DNA of 64,000 nucleotides. Source: Pantoea eucrina. Its GTDB lineage: Bacteria > Pseudomonadota > Gammaproteobacteria > Enterobacterales > Enterobacteriaceae. The notes below the pieces were generated by a model. The model saw only the letters and a list, made by a program, of their open reading frames with translations. It was not told the DNA's origin and did not search any database. Position 1 is the first letter of the stretch. Each line of letters starts with the position of its first letter. The stretch is taken from NCBI RefSeq assembly GCF_002095385.1, contig NZ_MIPP01000005.1, positions 1-64,000 of the forward strand. Reading direction: 5' to 3'. Positions 10,084 to 17,520 of this stretch are shown piece after piece. The translations under genes and the position numbers were made by a program.

Positions 10084-10872
10084 ATGGGAAGACAGAAAGC
10101 AGTGATCAAAGCGCGTCGTGAAGCTCGTCGTGTGCTTCGTAGTGACTCCCGGAGTCATCGTCAGCGCGAAGAAGAATCGGTCACTTCGCTGGTGCAGATG
10201 GGCGGGTTAGATGCAATTGGCATGGCGCGCGATGTGCGCGACCGGGCACCAATTGCAGCCCGGAATGAAGCTCAGGCGCACTATCTTAACGCCATAGAAA
10301 CGAAACAGCTGATATTTGCAACCGGTGAAGCTGGCTGCGGTAAAACCTGGATTAGCGCTGCAAAAGCAGCTGAGGCCCTGATCAATAAGGATATCGAAAG
10401 GATTATCGTGACGCGCCCGGTACTGCAGGCGGATGAAGATCTCGGTTTTCTGCCCGGAGACATTTCCGAGAAATTCGCCCCCTATTTCCGTCCGGTTTAT
10501 GACGTTCTGGTTAAACGTCTCGGCGCTTCCTTTATGCAGTACTGCCTGCGGCCTGAAATCGCCAAGGTAGAGATTGCGCCCTTCGCCTATATGCGTGGAC
10601 GTACTTTTGAGAACGCAGTGGTTATCCTCGACGAGGCACAAAACGTTACCGCTGCACAGATGAAGATGTTTCTGACCCGCCTGGGGGAAAACGTCACGGT
10701 TATCGTTAACGGTGATATTACCCAGTGCGATCTGCCCGCCAGCGTCCAGTCCGGTCTTGCCGATGCGCTGGCGCGCTTTGAAGAGGATGAGATGGTGGGC
10801 GTGGTGCGCTTTGCGAAAGAGGACTGCGTTCGCTCAGCACTCTGCCAGCGCACGCTGCACGCCTACGGCTGA
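10084..10872 (+). CDS. phoH: PhoH family ATP-binding protein
   Basis: Cytoplasmic P-loop ATPase of the phosphate-starvation-inducible PhoH family; its precise role is unsettled. The 262 residues include Walker A GEAGCGKT (about 80-87) and Walker B VVILDEAQ (about 180-187), then the GDITQCDLP helicase-like segment. The start at MGRQKAVIKARREA fits an AAGGTG ribosome site. It sits after efeUOB as in E. coli and is followed at once by a terminator. Confidence 0.95.
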   Translation: MGRQKAVIKARREARRVLRSDSRSHRQREEESVTSLVQMGGLDAIGMARDVRDRAPIAARNEAQAHYLNAIETKQLIFATGEAGCGKTWISAAKAAEALINKDIERIIVTRPVLQADEDLGFLPGDISEKFAPYFRPVYDVLVKRLGASFMQYCLRPEIAKVEIAPFAYMRGRTFENAVVILDEAQNVTAAQMKMFLTRLGENVTVIVNGDITQCDLPASVQSGLADALARFEEDEMVGVVRFAKEDCVRSALCQRTLHAYG

Positions 10873-10892
10873 TAGCATCCCATCCCGTTGAT

Positions 10893-10919
10893 AAACCCGG
10901 CCCCGGCCGGGTTTTTTTC
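10893..10919 (+). terminator. Terminator after phoH
   Basis: Stem AAACCCGG (10893-10900) with CCGGGTTT (10907-10914), followed by a T-run to 10918, 20 bp after the phoH stop. Confidence 0.9.
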
Positions 10920-11023
10920 TGTCCCTAATTTCACCGGCAAAGCATGACGACCTTTCAGAGTGATGAGAGTTGCAGCGGTTCGCTAACGCGGTAAGATTGA
11001 TCTTTTTTCAGGGAGCAAAACCA

Positions 11024-11386
11024 ATGAAAAACGTCGTCCTGAGTATGCTGGCAAAAATATCGCACATCGATGCGGACATGAAACAGCTGACCGCCCGGGT
11101 TGAAGCACAGTCGCTGCTGATTAGCGCGCTGGTACTGGCCGTCAGCAGGCAGGGTGGAGTGACGGAGATGATCGATGCGGCTAATAAAGCGATCAATACG
11201 GTTATCGACTCCGCTGAAAGCGATGAGGTGCTGAGGTCCGATGCCGCTATTCTGCTAAGCGAATTGCAGAATCTGCTGACTATCTCTCAGGCCGTGGATA
11301 AAGCCGATGGTGAAATTAACCATGCAGGACTGAGCGAGCTGACCGGCGTTGCGGCTGCTGAACCCGTTTTACCTGCTAAAAAGTAA
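11024..11386 (+). CDS. IraP-like RssB anti-adapter (putative)
   Basis: 120-residue protein whose first 60 residues resemble E. coli IraP, from my memory of that sequence: MKN start, LxxKI..., KxLxARVEAxxxxISAL, then a MIDAANKAI segment. IraP blocks the RpoS adaptor RssB and so stabilises sigma-S. This protein is longer than the 86-residue E. coli IraP, with an Ala-rich C-terminal extension. I chose ATG 11024, not the upstream in-frame 10970, because GGGAGC sits 7 nt before it. A terminator follows directly, so the gene is monocistronic. In E. coli iraP neighbours phoA; here phoA lies beyond the prophage remnant. The function is inferred from weak similarity. Confidence 0.55.
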   Translation: MKNVVLSMLAKISHIDADMKQLTARVEAQSLLISALVLAVSRQGGVTEMIDAANKAINTVIDSAESDEVLRSDAAILLSELQNLLTISQAVDKADGEINHAGLSELTGVAAAEPVLPAKK

Positions 11387-11411
11387 GCTGGCCAGACACA
11401 GCAGATAATCA

Positions 11412-11438
11412 AGCCTGAACGCGCGTTCAGGCTTTTTT
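11412..11438 (+). terminator. Terminator after the IraP-like gene
   Basis: Stem AGCCTGAAC (11412-11420) with GTTCAGGCT (11425-11433), loop GCGC, then a T-run. The same GCCTGAAC stem recurs at 19617, 22482 and 22657. Confidence 0.9.
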
Positions 11439-11465
11439 CAGGCATAAATTCATGCCGCGGCTGGC

Positions 11466-11678
11466 TTATTCGCCGTTAATACGCTGTTTCATTTCACGCT
11501 GGTGCTTGTGATAGTCCTCTCCGCACTCTGCAGAGCAAAATGCAGTATCGGCGACAACGCGTTCATCTCTGCACCAGATACAGTTGCCCGTTGCGCTCAC
11601 CAGACGTGGTTTACGCGCAAACAGGGCGCTCTCCAGATGAGCGGCTTCTCGTTCCTGTGCCAGATCTACATCATCCAT
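11466..11678 (-). CDS. TraR/DksA-type zinc finger protein, phage-associated
   Basis: 70-residue protein. An N-terminal acidic helix (MDDVDLAQEREAAHLESAL) is typical of small phage TraR/DksA-like proteins. A C4 zinc motif follows: CIWC at about 33-36 and CSAEC at about 48-52. TraR-like proteins bind RNA polymerase through the secondary channel and mimic DksA with ppGpp; whether this one does so is inference. AAGGA lies 9 nt before the ATG. It reads toward the IraP-like gene and probably marks the left side of the prophage remnant. Confidence 0.7.
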   Translation of the reverse strand: MDDVDLAQEREAAHLESALFARKPRLVSATGNCIWCRDERVVADTAFCSAECGEDYHKHQREMKQRINGE

Positions 11679-11955
11679 AACTTTTTCCTTAATAAAACAT
11701 ATGTTTCTTCAGGCCCCACGGCCCTGACCACGTTGATGACAATCCAGGAGGTGTCTGCAACATGGCGTCTCCTTCAGCAGGTTTGAGCGAAAGAGGTAGC
11801 TGATACCCGCATCCGGTTTATGCCTGCTAAATGTTGCTGCCGGGTCAGTTTAGCAGAGGCGGAGCAGAGCTGCGGTCTGAGTTTGCTGATGATGGCGCAT
11901 TGCGGTCAGGAGTGGGCACCTGAATCCGATAATATGCATTGCACAAATTGGCAGG
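11679..11955. other. Intergenic sequence left of the REP-like array
   Basis: No convincing gene. Short ORFs (60-95 codons) on both strands lack ribosome sites or recognisable features. Confidence 0.4.
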
Positions 11956-12048
11956 GGACGCAACCTTACAGGGGCGCCATCTATGGCGCCCTGGCCATCG
12001 GGTACGGGGCATAAATGACGGCAGGGACGCATAAATGCGTCCCCTACG
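11956..12048. repeat. REP-like palindromic unit, copy 1
   Basis: About 93 bp containing two palindromes: GGGGCGCCAT with ATGGCGCCC, and GGGACGCATAAATGCGTCCC. Nearly the whole unit recurs at 12075-12168. The tandem spacing and nested palindromes resemble enterobacterial intergenic REP/ERIC-like repeats. It can fold but shows no coding signs. Confidence 0.8.
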
Positions 12049-12074
12049 GACGGCATCTGTCATTTATTAAGTTT

Positions 12075-12168
12075 GGATGCAACCTTACAGGGGCGCCATT
12101 TATGACGCCCTGGCAATCGGGTGCGGTGCATAAATGACGCCAGGGACGCATAAATGCGTCCCCTACAG
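12075..12168. repeat. REP-like palindromic unit, copy 2
   Basis: Second unit in the same orientation, 119 bp downstream of copy 1. It shares the GCAACCTTACAGGGGCGCCAT core and the GGGACGCATAAATGCGTCCC palindrome with a few substitutions. Confidence 0.8.
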
Positions 12169-12183
12169 CGGCACCTGTCATTC

Positions 12184-12223
12184 GACGCAATCACGCAGGG
12201 GCGCCATTTATGACGCCCTGGCA
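12184..12223. repeat. REP-like palindromic unit, copy 3 (partial)
   Basis: The first 40 bp of the unit only (GACGCAA...GGGGCGCCATTTATGACGCCC). It breaks off immediately before the operator-like site at 12227. Confidence 0.75.
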
Positions 12224-12226
12224 TTA

Positions 12227-12239
12227 TGCGTAAAACGCA
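12227..12239. promoter_or_regulatory. Distal copy of the prophage repressor operator
   Basis: TGCGTAAAACGCA fits the pattern TGCGT-N3-ACGCA seen twice in the repressor promoter region (13078 and 13126). It lies beyond the 3' end of the repressor gene, so it would be an outlying operator. Binding is inferred from pattern identity only. Confidence 0.5.
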
Positions 12240-12323
12240 TAGCATGGCACAAAACAGCTTCAGGTAAACCAAACCAGGCTAATGTTTTCACATTAGATTT
12301 TATGAAAATAATGCGGCAGGTAC

Positions 12324-12346
12324 AAAAAAGCCCGCATAACGCGGGC
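12324..12346 (-). terminator. Terminator of the prophage repressor gene
   Basis: Stem GCCCGC (12330-12335) with GCGGGC (12341-12346). The A-run at 12324-12329 gives a T-run on the minus strand, 20 bp after the repressor stop. Confidence 0.8.
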
Positions 12347-12365
12347 CTGGTTGAAAAGAGGGCGG

Positions 12366-13055
12366 TTATCCGTGACGTCGGAACTGCTGGGACTGACTGA
12401 GCATTACCCTGCCAGCAACATGGAGCATAGAGAGTTCTTCTTCTGAGATAGACCATTCACGATAACGGGGATTGTCAGAGATAACGATAATTTCGCGCTT
12501 AACTTTTTGCAGGCGCTTAACAAACATATCGCCGTTGAAGTCAAAGACGTAAATTCCATCCCCATCAAACGTACTGACAGCTACGTCTACAAAGATGAGA
12601 TCACCGGGCTCAATGGTTCCCTCCATGCTGTCACCGCGGACGTTGATCAACTTAACAGAGGTTTCCGGCCGGTTGCCGAATATCACGCGCGCCTGATCCG
12701 GAACATATTCAATAGACCTTATGACTTCAACCACATCTTTAGACGGCGACCCGTCTCCGGCACTTGCAGAAACGTCAAGAACATCAATCCTGTACACATC
12801 TTTTCTCCCCTTTTTTATAATGGAACTTACACTGTATGAATCTACAGTATCATTAGCCTCATTAGAAGAGAATAGCTCAGAAACAGGAACTGACAGGGCT
12901 GCTGCAATTTTGTGTAGCAGACCATCACTGTATCCCTGTATGCCGCGTTCCAGGCGTGACAGATTGCCCACATCGCTATCTGTACGCAGGGCAAGTTCAC
13001 TCAGGGTCATCTTATTCGCTTTGCGAATCTGTCTGATTTTATCGCCTATTTTCAT
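12366..13055 (-). CDS. CI-like prophage repressor (HTH plus S24 LexA-like domain)
   Basis: 229 residues. An N-terminal HTH_3 domain (about 1-62, IRQIRKANKMTLSELALRTD) precedes a C-terminal S24 peptidase domain with the Ser143/Lys180 dyad (GDSMEG and MFVKRL). An Ala99-Gly100 bond lies in the linker, as expected for RecA-stimulated self-cleavage. It should hold the divergent replication genes silent until DNA damage. It is transcribed away from the O-like gene, and the shared 147-bp gap carries two TGCGT-N3-ACGCA operators. All catalytic elements are visible, so it may be active. Confidence 0.92.
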   Translation of the reverse strand: MKIGDKIRQIRKANKMTLSELALRTDSDVGNLSRLERGIQGYSDGLLHKIAAALSVPVSELFSSNEANDTVDSYSVSSIIKKGRKDVYRIDVLDVSASAGDGSPSKDVVEVIRSIEYVPDQARVIFGNRPETSVKLINVRGDSMEGTIEPGDLIFVDVAVSTFDGDGIYVFDFNGDMFVKRLQKVKREIIVISDNPRYREWSISEEELSMLHVAGRVMLSQSQQFRRHG

Positions 13056-13077
13056 AGCGGATAGTTAACCTTTTTTA

Positions 13078-13138
13078 TGCGTTACACGCAAAGCGCCTTG
13101 CGCATATTTGATTATACTCATAATATGCGTGATACGCA
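13078..13138. promoter_or_regulatory. Prophage repressor operators
   Basis: Two matching inverted repeats, TGCGTTACACGCA (13078-13090) and TGCGTGATACGCA (13126-13138), lie 48 bp apart between the repressor and the O-like gene. A third copy is at 12227. The sequence between them is AT-rich with TATACT and similar promoter-like hexamers. Confidence 0.75.
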
Positions 13139-13202
13139 TTATTTAAATGCATTGCCACAATGCCATCGCGGAAAGTGCGTGTATAGAAAAAAGTGAAAAT
13201 TT

Positions 13203-14072
13203 ATGACGCTAATCAGGCCCGGACTGCGGGCCGTGGAGACAAGTATGGCAGATACCGAAGAGGGATTTACACGTCTGGCAAACGCGCTGTATGAGGAGCT
13301 GATAGGGGCCAGCCTGACGCGAAATCAGGCCAAAGTCGCACACGCCGTTTGCCGGAAAACCTGCGGCTTTAATAAAAGCATGGACCGTATTGCTGACAGC
13401 CAGATAAGCCAGTTAACCGGGCTGCCAAGACAGAAGGTTAACAAGGCAAAAAATGAGCTGATTCAGATGGGTGTGCTTATCCGGGAAGGGACGATGATCG
13501 GCCCAAATAAACACCTTTCACAGTGGCAAATACCGGGGTGTCACCGGGAGGGTGTCGCTGTCACCAAATCAGCGACAGCGCTGTCACCAAAACAGAGGCA
13601 TACAAAAGACACTGTGACAAAAGACAATAATTCTGCGTCAGAGAATTGTGTCGAATCCCCTGACACATCCTCTGCAACGCTTTCTGCATCGCGTCCTGAA
13701 GCCGCGGTCCGGACTCCCAGGGGGGACAAGTGGGGAACCGAAGAGGATCTCAAAACAGCCAGGTGGATGTTCAGCAGGGTGCAGATTGTCGCTCCGCATG
13801 CCCGGCAGCCCGCCTGGCCCGCCTGGTCAAACGACATCAGACTGCTGCGCTCGGCCCTGCAGGTTACGCACCGCGATATCTGTGAGGTATTTCTCTGGGC
13901 CAGCCGCGATCGCTTCTGGCAGTCAAACGTGCTCAGCCCTGCGAAGCTGCGGGAAAAGTGGGACACACTGAAAATTCAGATGAACCAGCCAGACCGTAAC
14001 CGGGCGGCACCAGCGGGGCAGCAGCCTGCCGTCCACTGGAACAGCCAGGAAGCATGGGAGAACTTCATATGA
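13203..14072 (+). CDS. Lambda O-like phage replication initiator
   Basis: The 289-residue protein aligns by eye with lambda O over its N-terminal winged-helix half: ADTEEGFTRLANALYEEL, then LTRNQAKVAHAVCRKTCGFNK, MDRIADSQISQLTGL and GPNKHLSQW. O binds the phage origin and recruits P and DnaB. The middle (about 120-180) is Ser/Thr-rich, and the C-terminus resembles other phage replication proteins. Translation may begin at 13203 or at ATG 13245, which has the better GGAGA ribosome site; I keep the longer form because lambda O also has residues before this point. The stop overlaps the next start (ATGA). Confidence 0.88.
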   Translation: MTLIRPGLRAVETSMADTEEGFTRLANALYEELIGASLTRNQAKVAHAVCRKTCGFNKSMDRIADSQISQLTGLPRQKVNKAKNELIQMGVLIREGTMIGPNKHLSQWQIPGCHREGVAVTKSATALSPKQRHTKDTVTKDNNSASENCVESPDTSSATLSASRPEAAVRTPRGDKWGTEEDLKTARWMFSRVQIVAPHARQPAWPAWSNDIRLLRSALQVTHRDICEVFLWASRDRFWQSNVLSPAKLREKWDTLKIQMNQPDRNRAAPAGQQPAVHWNSQEAWENFI

Positions 14073-14770
14073 GAGATCTCGTCACGGCAGTTAATCATCG
14101 TGACAGCAGCGCGCTGGCGCGCATGGCCGGTGATGTCCCGCAGCCGGCGGATCGACGCCTGCATCAGGCGATCGAAAAAGTGATAGATGAGTTCTTCAGC
14201 GGGCTGAAGCAGGTTTTCCCTGCCTCAGTCAGCACGGTCTGGCGGGATCCGGCAGACGAAGCCGCCGCTAAACGTCAGTGGATAGCCGCCTTAGCGGAGA
14301 ACGGCGTGACCAGCAAACAGCAGCTTTCAGCCGGCATGCGCCAGGCGCGCGCCAGCGGCTCGCCATTTCTTCCATCACCGGGCCAGTTCATCAGCTGGTG
14401 TAAACAGGACGCTTTCGCCGCTGCGGGCCTGCCGGATGAAGAGACGCTCTATAGCAGGGTGATGACCTACTGCGCGCAGCGTGGCGACTATGCCTCTCCG
14501 GAGCACTATCCGTGGAAGAGCAACGCCGATTACTGGATGGTTACCAGCCTCTGCAGCCTGATGCGCGCGAACAACCTGAGCGAGTCTGAGCTGCGCATTA
14601 CGTGCCGCTCTGAGCTGCGCAAAATGTCTGCGCGGATCGAGGCCGGTGAAACAATTCCGGAGCCGCGCAGGCAGCTGCTGAAGGCTGCAATGCCCTCCAC
14701 CCCGGAAAAGGCGAGGGAGGGCGTGGCCCTGCTGCGCGCTACGCTGAAAGCAAAACGCACTACAGCATGA
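14069..14770 (+). CDS. Lambda P-like replication protein (DnaB loader)
   Basis: 233 residues resembling lambda P, which delivers host DnaB helicase to the O-bound origin. Shared landmarks are FPASVSTV, QWIAALAENGVTSKQQLSAGMRQAR, the near-identical SPFLPSPGQFISWCK, and YPWKSNADYWMVTSL. ATG 14069 overlaps the O-like stop as ATGA, with GGGAG just upstream. An in-frame ATG at 14054 is the alternative. The 3' end overlaps the next small ORF in the same ATGA fashion. Confidence 0.9.
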   Translation: MRDLVTAVNHRDSSALARMAGDVPQPADRRLHQAIEKVIDEFFSGLKQVFPASVSTVWRDPADEAAAKRQWIAALAENGVTSKQQLSAGMRQARASGSPFLPSPGQFISWCKQDAFAAAGLPDEETLYSRVMTYCAQRGDYASPEHYPWKSNADYWMVTSLCSLMRANNLSESELRITCRSELRKMSARIEAGETIPEPRRQLLKAAMPSTPEKAREGVALLRATLKAKRTTA

Positions 14771-14868
14771 TGCAAAGGATTCAGCACGACATCGATATCC
14801 CGCTGTGGCGGCAGATGTACCGCCGGGATAAAACAGGCGAACTGATTAAGCAAAGAGAGGCAGTATGA
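14767..14868 (+). CDS. 33-residue translationally coupled phage protein
   Basis: A small ORF (MMQRIQHDIDIPLWRQMYRR...) starts in an ATGA overlap with the P-like gene and ends in an ATGA overlap with the Q gene. Both junctions are tight, which argues for real coupled translation. No domain is recognised. The peptide is basic and amphipathic. It might only serve to carry ribosomes from P to Q. Confidence 0.55.
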   Translation: MMQRIQHDIDIPLWRQMYRRDKTGELIKQREAV

Positions 14869-15632
14869 GCTTAGAAGCAACGGTTAAGTATCATTTTCCG
14901 AAGGGGCAGAACTTTAGCGGAACAGCACCGCAGACGTCGCCTGATACGCTTACCGGCATCGACTATATCGCCGCCATAGGTATGACGCAGAGCCGCGTTC
15001 AGCTCGGTTACAGCGCTTTCATGGGGAAGATGGGCGTCAGTGAAATCGACGCAGCACGGGCCGTCTCCCTGCTAACTGATTTTGCACTGCAGAGCTGCGA
15101 TAAGGTTGCCGCCTTTCGCAAGCTTGATGCCGGTGTCAGAACGGCAGTTATGCAAACGCTCGCCGCTTATGCCTGGCTCGATTACTGCCGCAGCGCCGCC
15201 AGCGTGAAGCCGTGCGAATGCTGTCAGGCCACCGGATTCATCGAGGCAGAGGTGTTTTCAATGAAATCGCCTCTGCACGGCGGCCTCACCAGAAACGTCA
15301 AAGAGGCCGTACGCGTGCTCTGCGGGGCGTGCAAAGGCAAGGGCGTCGTATCAACTGCATGCCGCGACTGTAACGGACGCGGACAGGCAGTGCTAAAAGC
15401 GGCAACGGAAAAGCAGGGGGTGCCGGTGAAGGGTGAGTGCAGGCGCTGCTGCGGGCGCGGCTACGAGCGCATACCCTCAACCGGGGCGTATAAGGCAATT
15501 TCAGAATTCACCGGCGCTATCAGCCTGGACACATGGAAGAAGAGCGGTAAGCCATTTTACGATCGGCTTATTACTAAGCTGGAAGCTGAGGAAACCCGCG
15601 CAGATGCCGCGCTGAAAAGCGCCACTGAATAG
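14865..15632 (+). CDS. Lambdoid antitermination protein Q
   Basis: 255 residues of the phage 82/Qin-type Q family. Landmarks are MSLEATVKYHFPKGQ, LTGIDYIAAIGMTQSR, and a C-terminal zinc-rich region with four CxxC pairs (CECC, CGAC, CRDC, CRRC) followed by GRGYERIPS and ISLDTWKKS.KPFYDRL. Q modifies RNA polymerase at the late promoter so that it reads through terminators into the lysis genes. The gene is intact, and the lysis cassette follows 220 bp later as in lambdoid phages. Confidence 0.93.
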   Translation: MSLEATVKYHFPKGQNFSGTAPQTSPDTLTGIDYIAAIGMTQSRVQLGYSAFMGKMGVSEIDAARAVSLLTDFALQSCDKVAAFRKLDAGVRTAVMQTLAAYAWLDYCRSAASVKPCECCQATGFIEAEVFSMKSPLHGGLTRNVKEAVRVLCGACKGKGVVSTACRDCNGRGQAVLKAATEKQGVPVKGECRRCCGRGYERIPSTGAYKAISEFTGAISLDTWKKSGKPFYDRLITKLEAEETRADAALKSATE

Positions 15633-15852
15633 CACCCTAAAAAATAGTGTATTAAATTATCGCAGGCTATTTACTTTTCCCGAACCCGGGGGTATACTTT
15701 TCAACAGTTGAAGTTGCGTGATGATGTTCAGCCCGCAAACTAAATCAGCTTTCATCACTCTGTGATAATAAAAGAGCCCTGCAGATTCACACGCTGCGAG
15801 GGCTTTTTTTATGGGCATCTGAAATATATGACGCCGGTTTCAGGGAGGAATA
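15633..15852 (+). promoter_or_regulatory. Putative Q-dependent late promoter region
   Basis: In lambdoid phages the late promoter and its Q-sensitive terminator lie directly after Q. This AT-rich 220-bp gap holds a TATACT hexamer near 15693 and a strong terminator at 15775. A 23-bp stretch at 15662-15684 recurs imperfectly at 17687-17709 before the tailspike. The promoter assignment rests on position. Confidence 0.5.
15775..15810 (+). terminator. Late-region terminator, likely Q-antiterminated
   Basis: Stem AGCCCTGCAG (15775-15784) pairs with CTGCGAGGGCT (15794-15804, one bulge). A T-run runs to 15810. It occupies the position of lambda tR'. Confidence 0.85.
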
Positions 15853-16221
15853 ATGAGAATTCTGTGCGCCCTTTTAATCGTGCTGTGCGCGCCATCTTTT
15901 GCTGTGATATCGGATGCGCAACGCGCAGCTAACGATCTGTGCGAAATGGAATGGCGTATAACTGACCGATCAATGTCGACCCATCTCAGCACCAGGCAAA
16001 TAGTGTCAGAAGAAGTTCAGGCGTTTGAAGCGGATGGGCACGCTCTTTCCGACTACGCTATTGAAAAAGATGACTTCATAAGCGTCTCTGTAAAAGGCGC
16101 AGAAACCTACAGAAAGATGGCTAAGGATGTCAGCTATCCCTATGCAGATACAAGAGATTTTTTGCGGGGAAGAATGATGCCGCTGTGTATCAAAAACGTT
16201 CTGGAAACGCTTAAAAAATAA
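15853..16221 (+). CDS. Small secreted protein of unknown function in the lysis region
   Basis: 122 residues with a clear signal peptide (MRILCALLIVLCAPSFA, probable cleavage after Ala17), so probably periplasmic. The mature part has two cysteines (Cys29 in NDLCEMEW and one near the C-terminus in MMPLCIKNVL). The ribosome site is strong (AGGGAGGA, 3 nt from the ATG). It lies between Q and the holin, where lambdoid phages often carry accessory genes. I do not recognise a family. Confidence 0.65.
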   Translation: MRILCALLIVLCAPSFAVISDAQRAANDLCEMEWRITDRSMSTHLSTRQIVSEEVQAFEADGHALSDYAIEKDDFISVSVKGAETYRKMAKDVSYPYADTRDFLRGRMMPLCIKNVLETLKK

Positions 16222-16246
16222 TCCTGAATAGTTTATTTCCTTTTCT

Positions 16247-16275
16247 AAAGGCACTGCTTCGGCGGTGCCTTTTTC
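16247..16275 (+). terminator. Terminator before the holin gene
   Basis: An 11-bp stem with a TTCG tetraloop (AAAGGCACTGC around 16247-16257, partner 16262-16272) is followed by T residues. Confidence 0.75.
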
Positions 16276-16393
16276 GTTTCCGCCCCCGCCACTCAATGCG
16301 ACATCAATGCTATCCGTTGTGGCGGAGGGCCTCTTTTCTTCTGTTGATCAACAGCACCTGTCCGATCGGACGGCGTCTGCGAGCACTCAAACT

Positions 16394-16624
16394 ATGAGCA
16401 AACTTGTTACTGGTGTTGCCCTGGGCACGTCCGGGGGCACCATTCTTAACGGTGTACTCACCAGCCTGAGTCCTGATGAGTGGTCTGCCATCGGCGTACT
16501 GGCAGGTATTGCCGGCATCATCATTACAGGGCTCATCAACTGGTACTTCAAACGCAAGGTCGCCAACGCTCAGGTAAAAGCACTTGAGAAATATGGTCCG
16601 GCCGTAAAAGTGGAGGAGGATTGA
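16394..16624 (+). CDS. Class II phage holin (S21 type)
   Basis: 76-residue protein with two predicted transmembrane helices (about 6-25 and 33-53). It resembles phage 21 holin (MSKxxTGVAxGTS..., SPDEWSAIGVLAGIAGIIITGLINWYFK), with a charged C-terminal tail. Pinholins of this type depolarise the membrane and so activate SAR endolysins. That fits the SAR endolysin directly downstream. I start at ATG 16394; the longer in-frame ORF upstream adds residues not seen in the family. Confidence 0.88.
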   Translation: MSKLVTGVALGTSGGTILNGVLTSLSPDEWSAIGVLAGIAGIIITGLINWYFKRKVANAQVKALEKYGPAVKVEED

Positions 16625-16625
16625 T

Positions 16626-17138
16626 ATGACTATGTCCGGCAGCGTGCGCAGAAAACTGATCGCCGCCGCAGGTGGCGGCTCCATGCTGATTGCCACCCTG
16701 TTTCTTGGCGGAAAGGAGGGAGCGGAAGGGCGTACTTATAAAGCTTATCAGGATGTGGCCGGCGTCCGGACCGTCTGTGACGGGCATACCGGCAGCGATA
16801 TCATCAGCGGCAGGCAGTATAGCGATAGCGACTGCGATCGGCTGCTGCAAAACGATCTCCGGTCCGTTAAAAAGGTGGTCGATGGCGTAGTAAAGGTTCC
16901 CCTGAGTGAATACCAGCGCGCATCGCTATACAGCTTTGCCTATAACATCGGCCCGTCTGCTTTCACCCGCTCCACTCTGCTCAAAAAACTCAACGCTGGC
17001 GATCGGGCTCAGGCCTGCGAAGAGCTGCGCCGCTGGGTCTATGCCGGTGGCATAAAATGGCGCGGGCTGATGCATCGTCGCGACATGGAACGCGCTTTGT
17101 GCCTGGCGGAGAGTAGTGATGATTTGGCTGATAAATAA
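16626..17138 (+). CDS. SAR endolysin (R21-type lysozyme, GH24)
   Basis: 170-residue muramidase with an N-terminal signal-anchor-release segment rich in Gly/Ala (about 10-29, LIAAAGGGSMLIATLFLGG), typical of lysozymes exported by Sec and kept inactive until membrane depolarisation. The catalytic triad E34-x8-D43-x5-T49 is intact in EGRTYKAYQDVAGVRT, and Cys51 may take part in disulphide control. The family motif LRRWVYAGGIKWRGLMHRR is present. It begins 1 bp after the holin and overlaps the Rz gene. Confidence 0.94.
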   Translation: MTMSGSVRRKLIAAAGGGSMLIATLFLGGKEGAEGRTYKAYQDVAGVRTVCDGHTGSDIISGRQYSDSDCDRLLQNDLRSVKKVVDGVVKVPLSEYQRASLYSFAYNIGPSAFTRSTLLKKLNAGDRAQACEELRRWVYAGGIKWRGLMHRRDMERALCLAESSDDLADK

Positions 17139-17520
17139 CGGGCATCTGGTTCTCAGGCTCTTCCTTATGGCGACGGTTGTGATATCTGCCGCCGTTGCCA
17201 GTCACTATCACTCGCGAATGTTGCAGGCGCAGGAGGAGATCTCCCGGGCAGTCCAGGCCCGGAAAAAGGCGGAGTCAGTAACCAGCAACCTCATTACCGC
17301 AGTAATGCTCTTTAACGATATCGCAAAGGCTGCTCATCATGATCGATATCAAAACGACGCTGAAAGCGAGAGGCGCGTTGTCTACATCAGGCAGGCGGTT
17401 AAAGAGGATGCGTGTTCCGCTCACTCTGTTCCTGCTGATGTGGCTGACAGCCTGCGCAGACACAGAGAAAGAATACGTTCAGCTTCCGGCAATGCCCGTT
17501 CCGGCAGAGCTGCTGGCTGA
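17119..17520 (+). CDS. Rz-like inner-membrane spanin
   Basis: 133 residues: one N-terminal transmembrane helix (about 8-28, LVLRLFLMATVVISAAVA), then a periplasmic coiled-coil-like region rich in Gln, Glu, Arg and Ala. This is the i-spanin layout, which spans the periplasm and joins Rz1 to fuse the two membranes in the last step of lysis. ATG 17119 follows GGAGAG by 5 nt and overlaps the endolysin end by 20 bp. The Rz1 gene is nested in another frame, as in lambda. Confidence 0.8.
   Translation: MIWLINNGHLVLRLFLMATVVISAAVASHYHSRMLQAQEEISRAVQARKKAESVTSNLITAVMLFNDIAKAAHHDRYQNDAESERRVVYIRQAVKEDACSAHSVPADVADSLRRHRERIRSASGNARSGRAAG

Noticed and set aside
11956-12223. Possible CRISPR array
   Set aside because: Only two and a half units, longer than CRISPR repeats, each with internal palindromes, no uniform spacers and no cas genes nearby.
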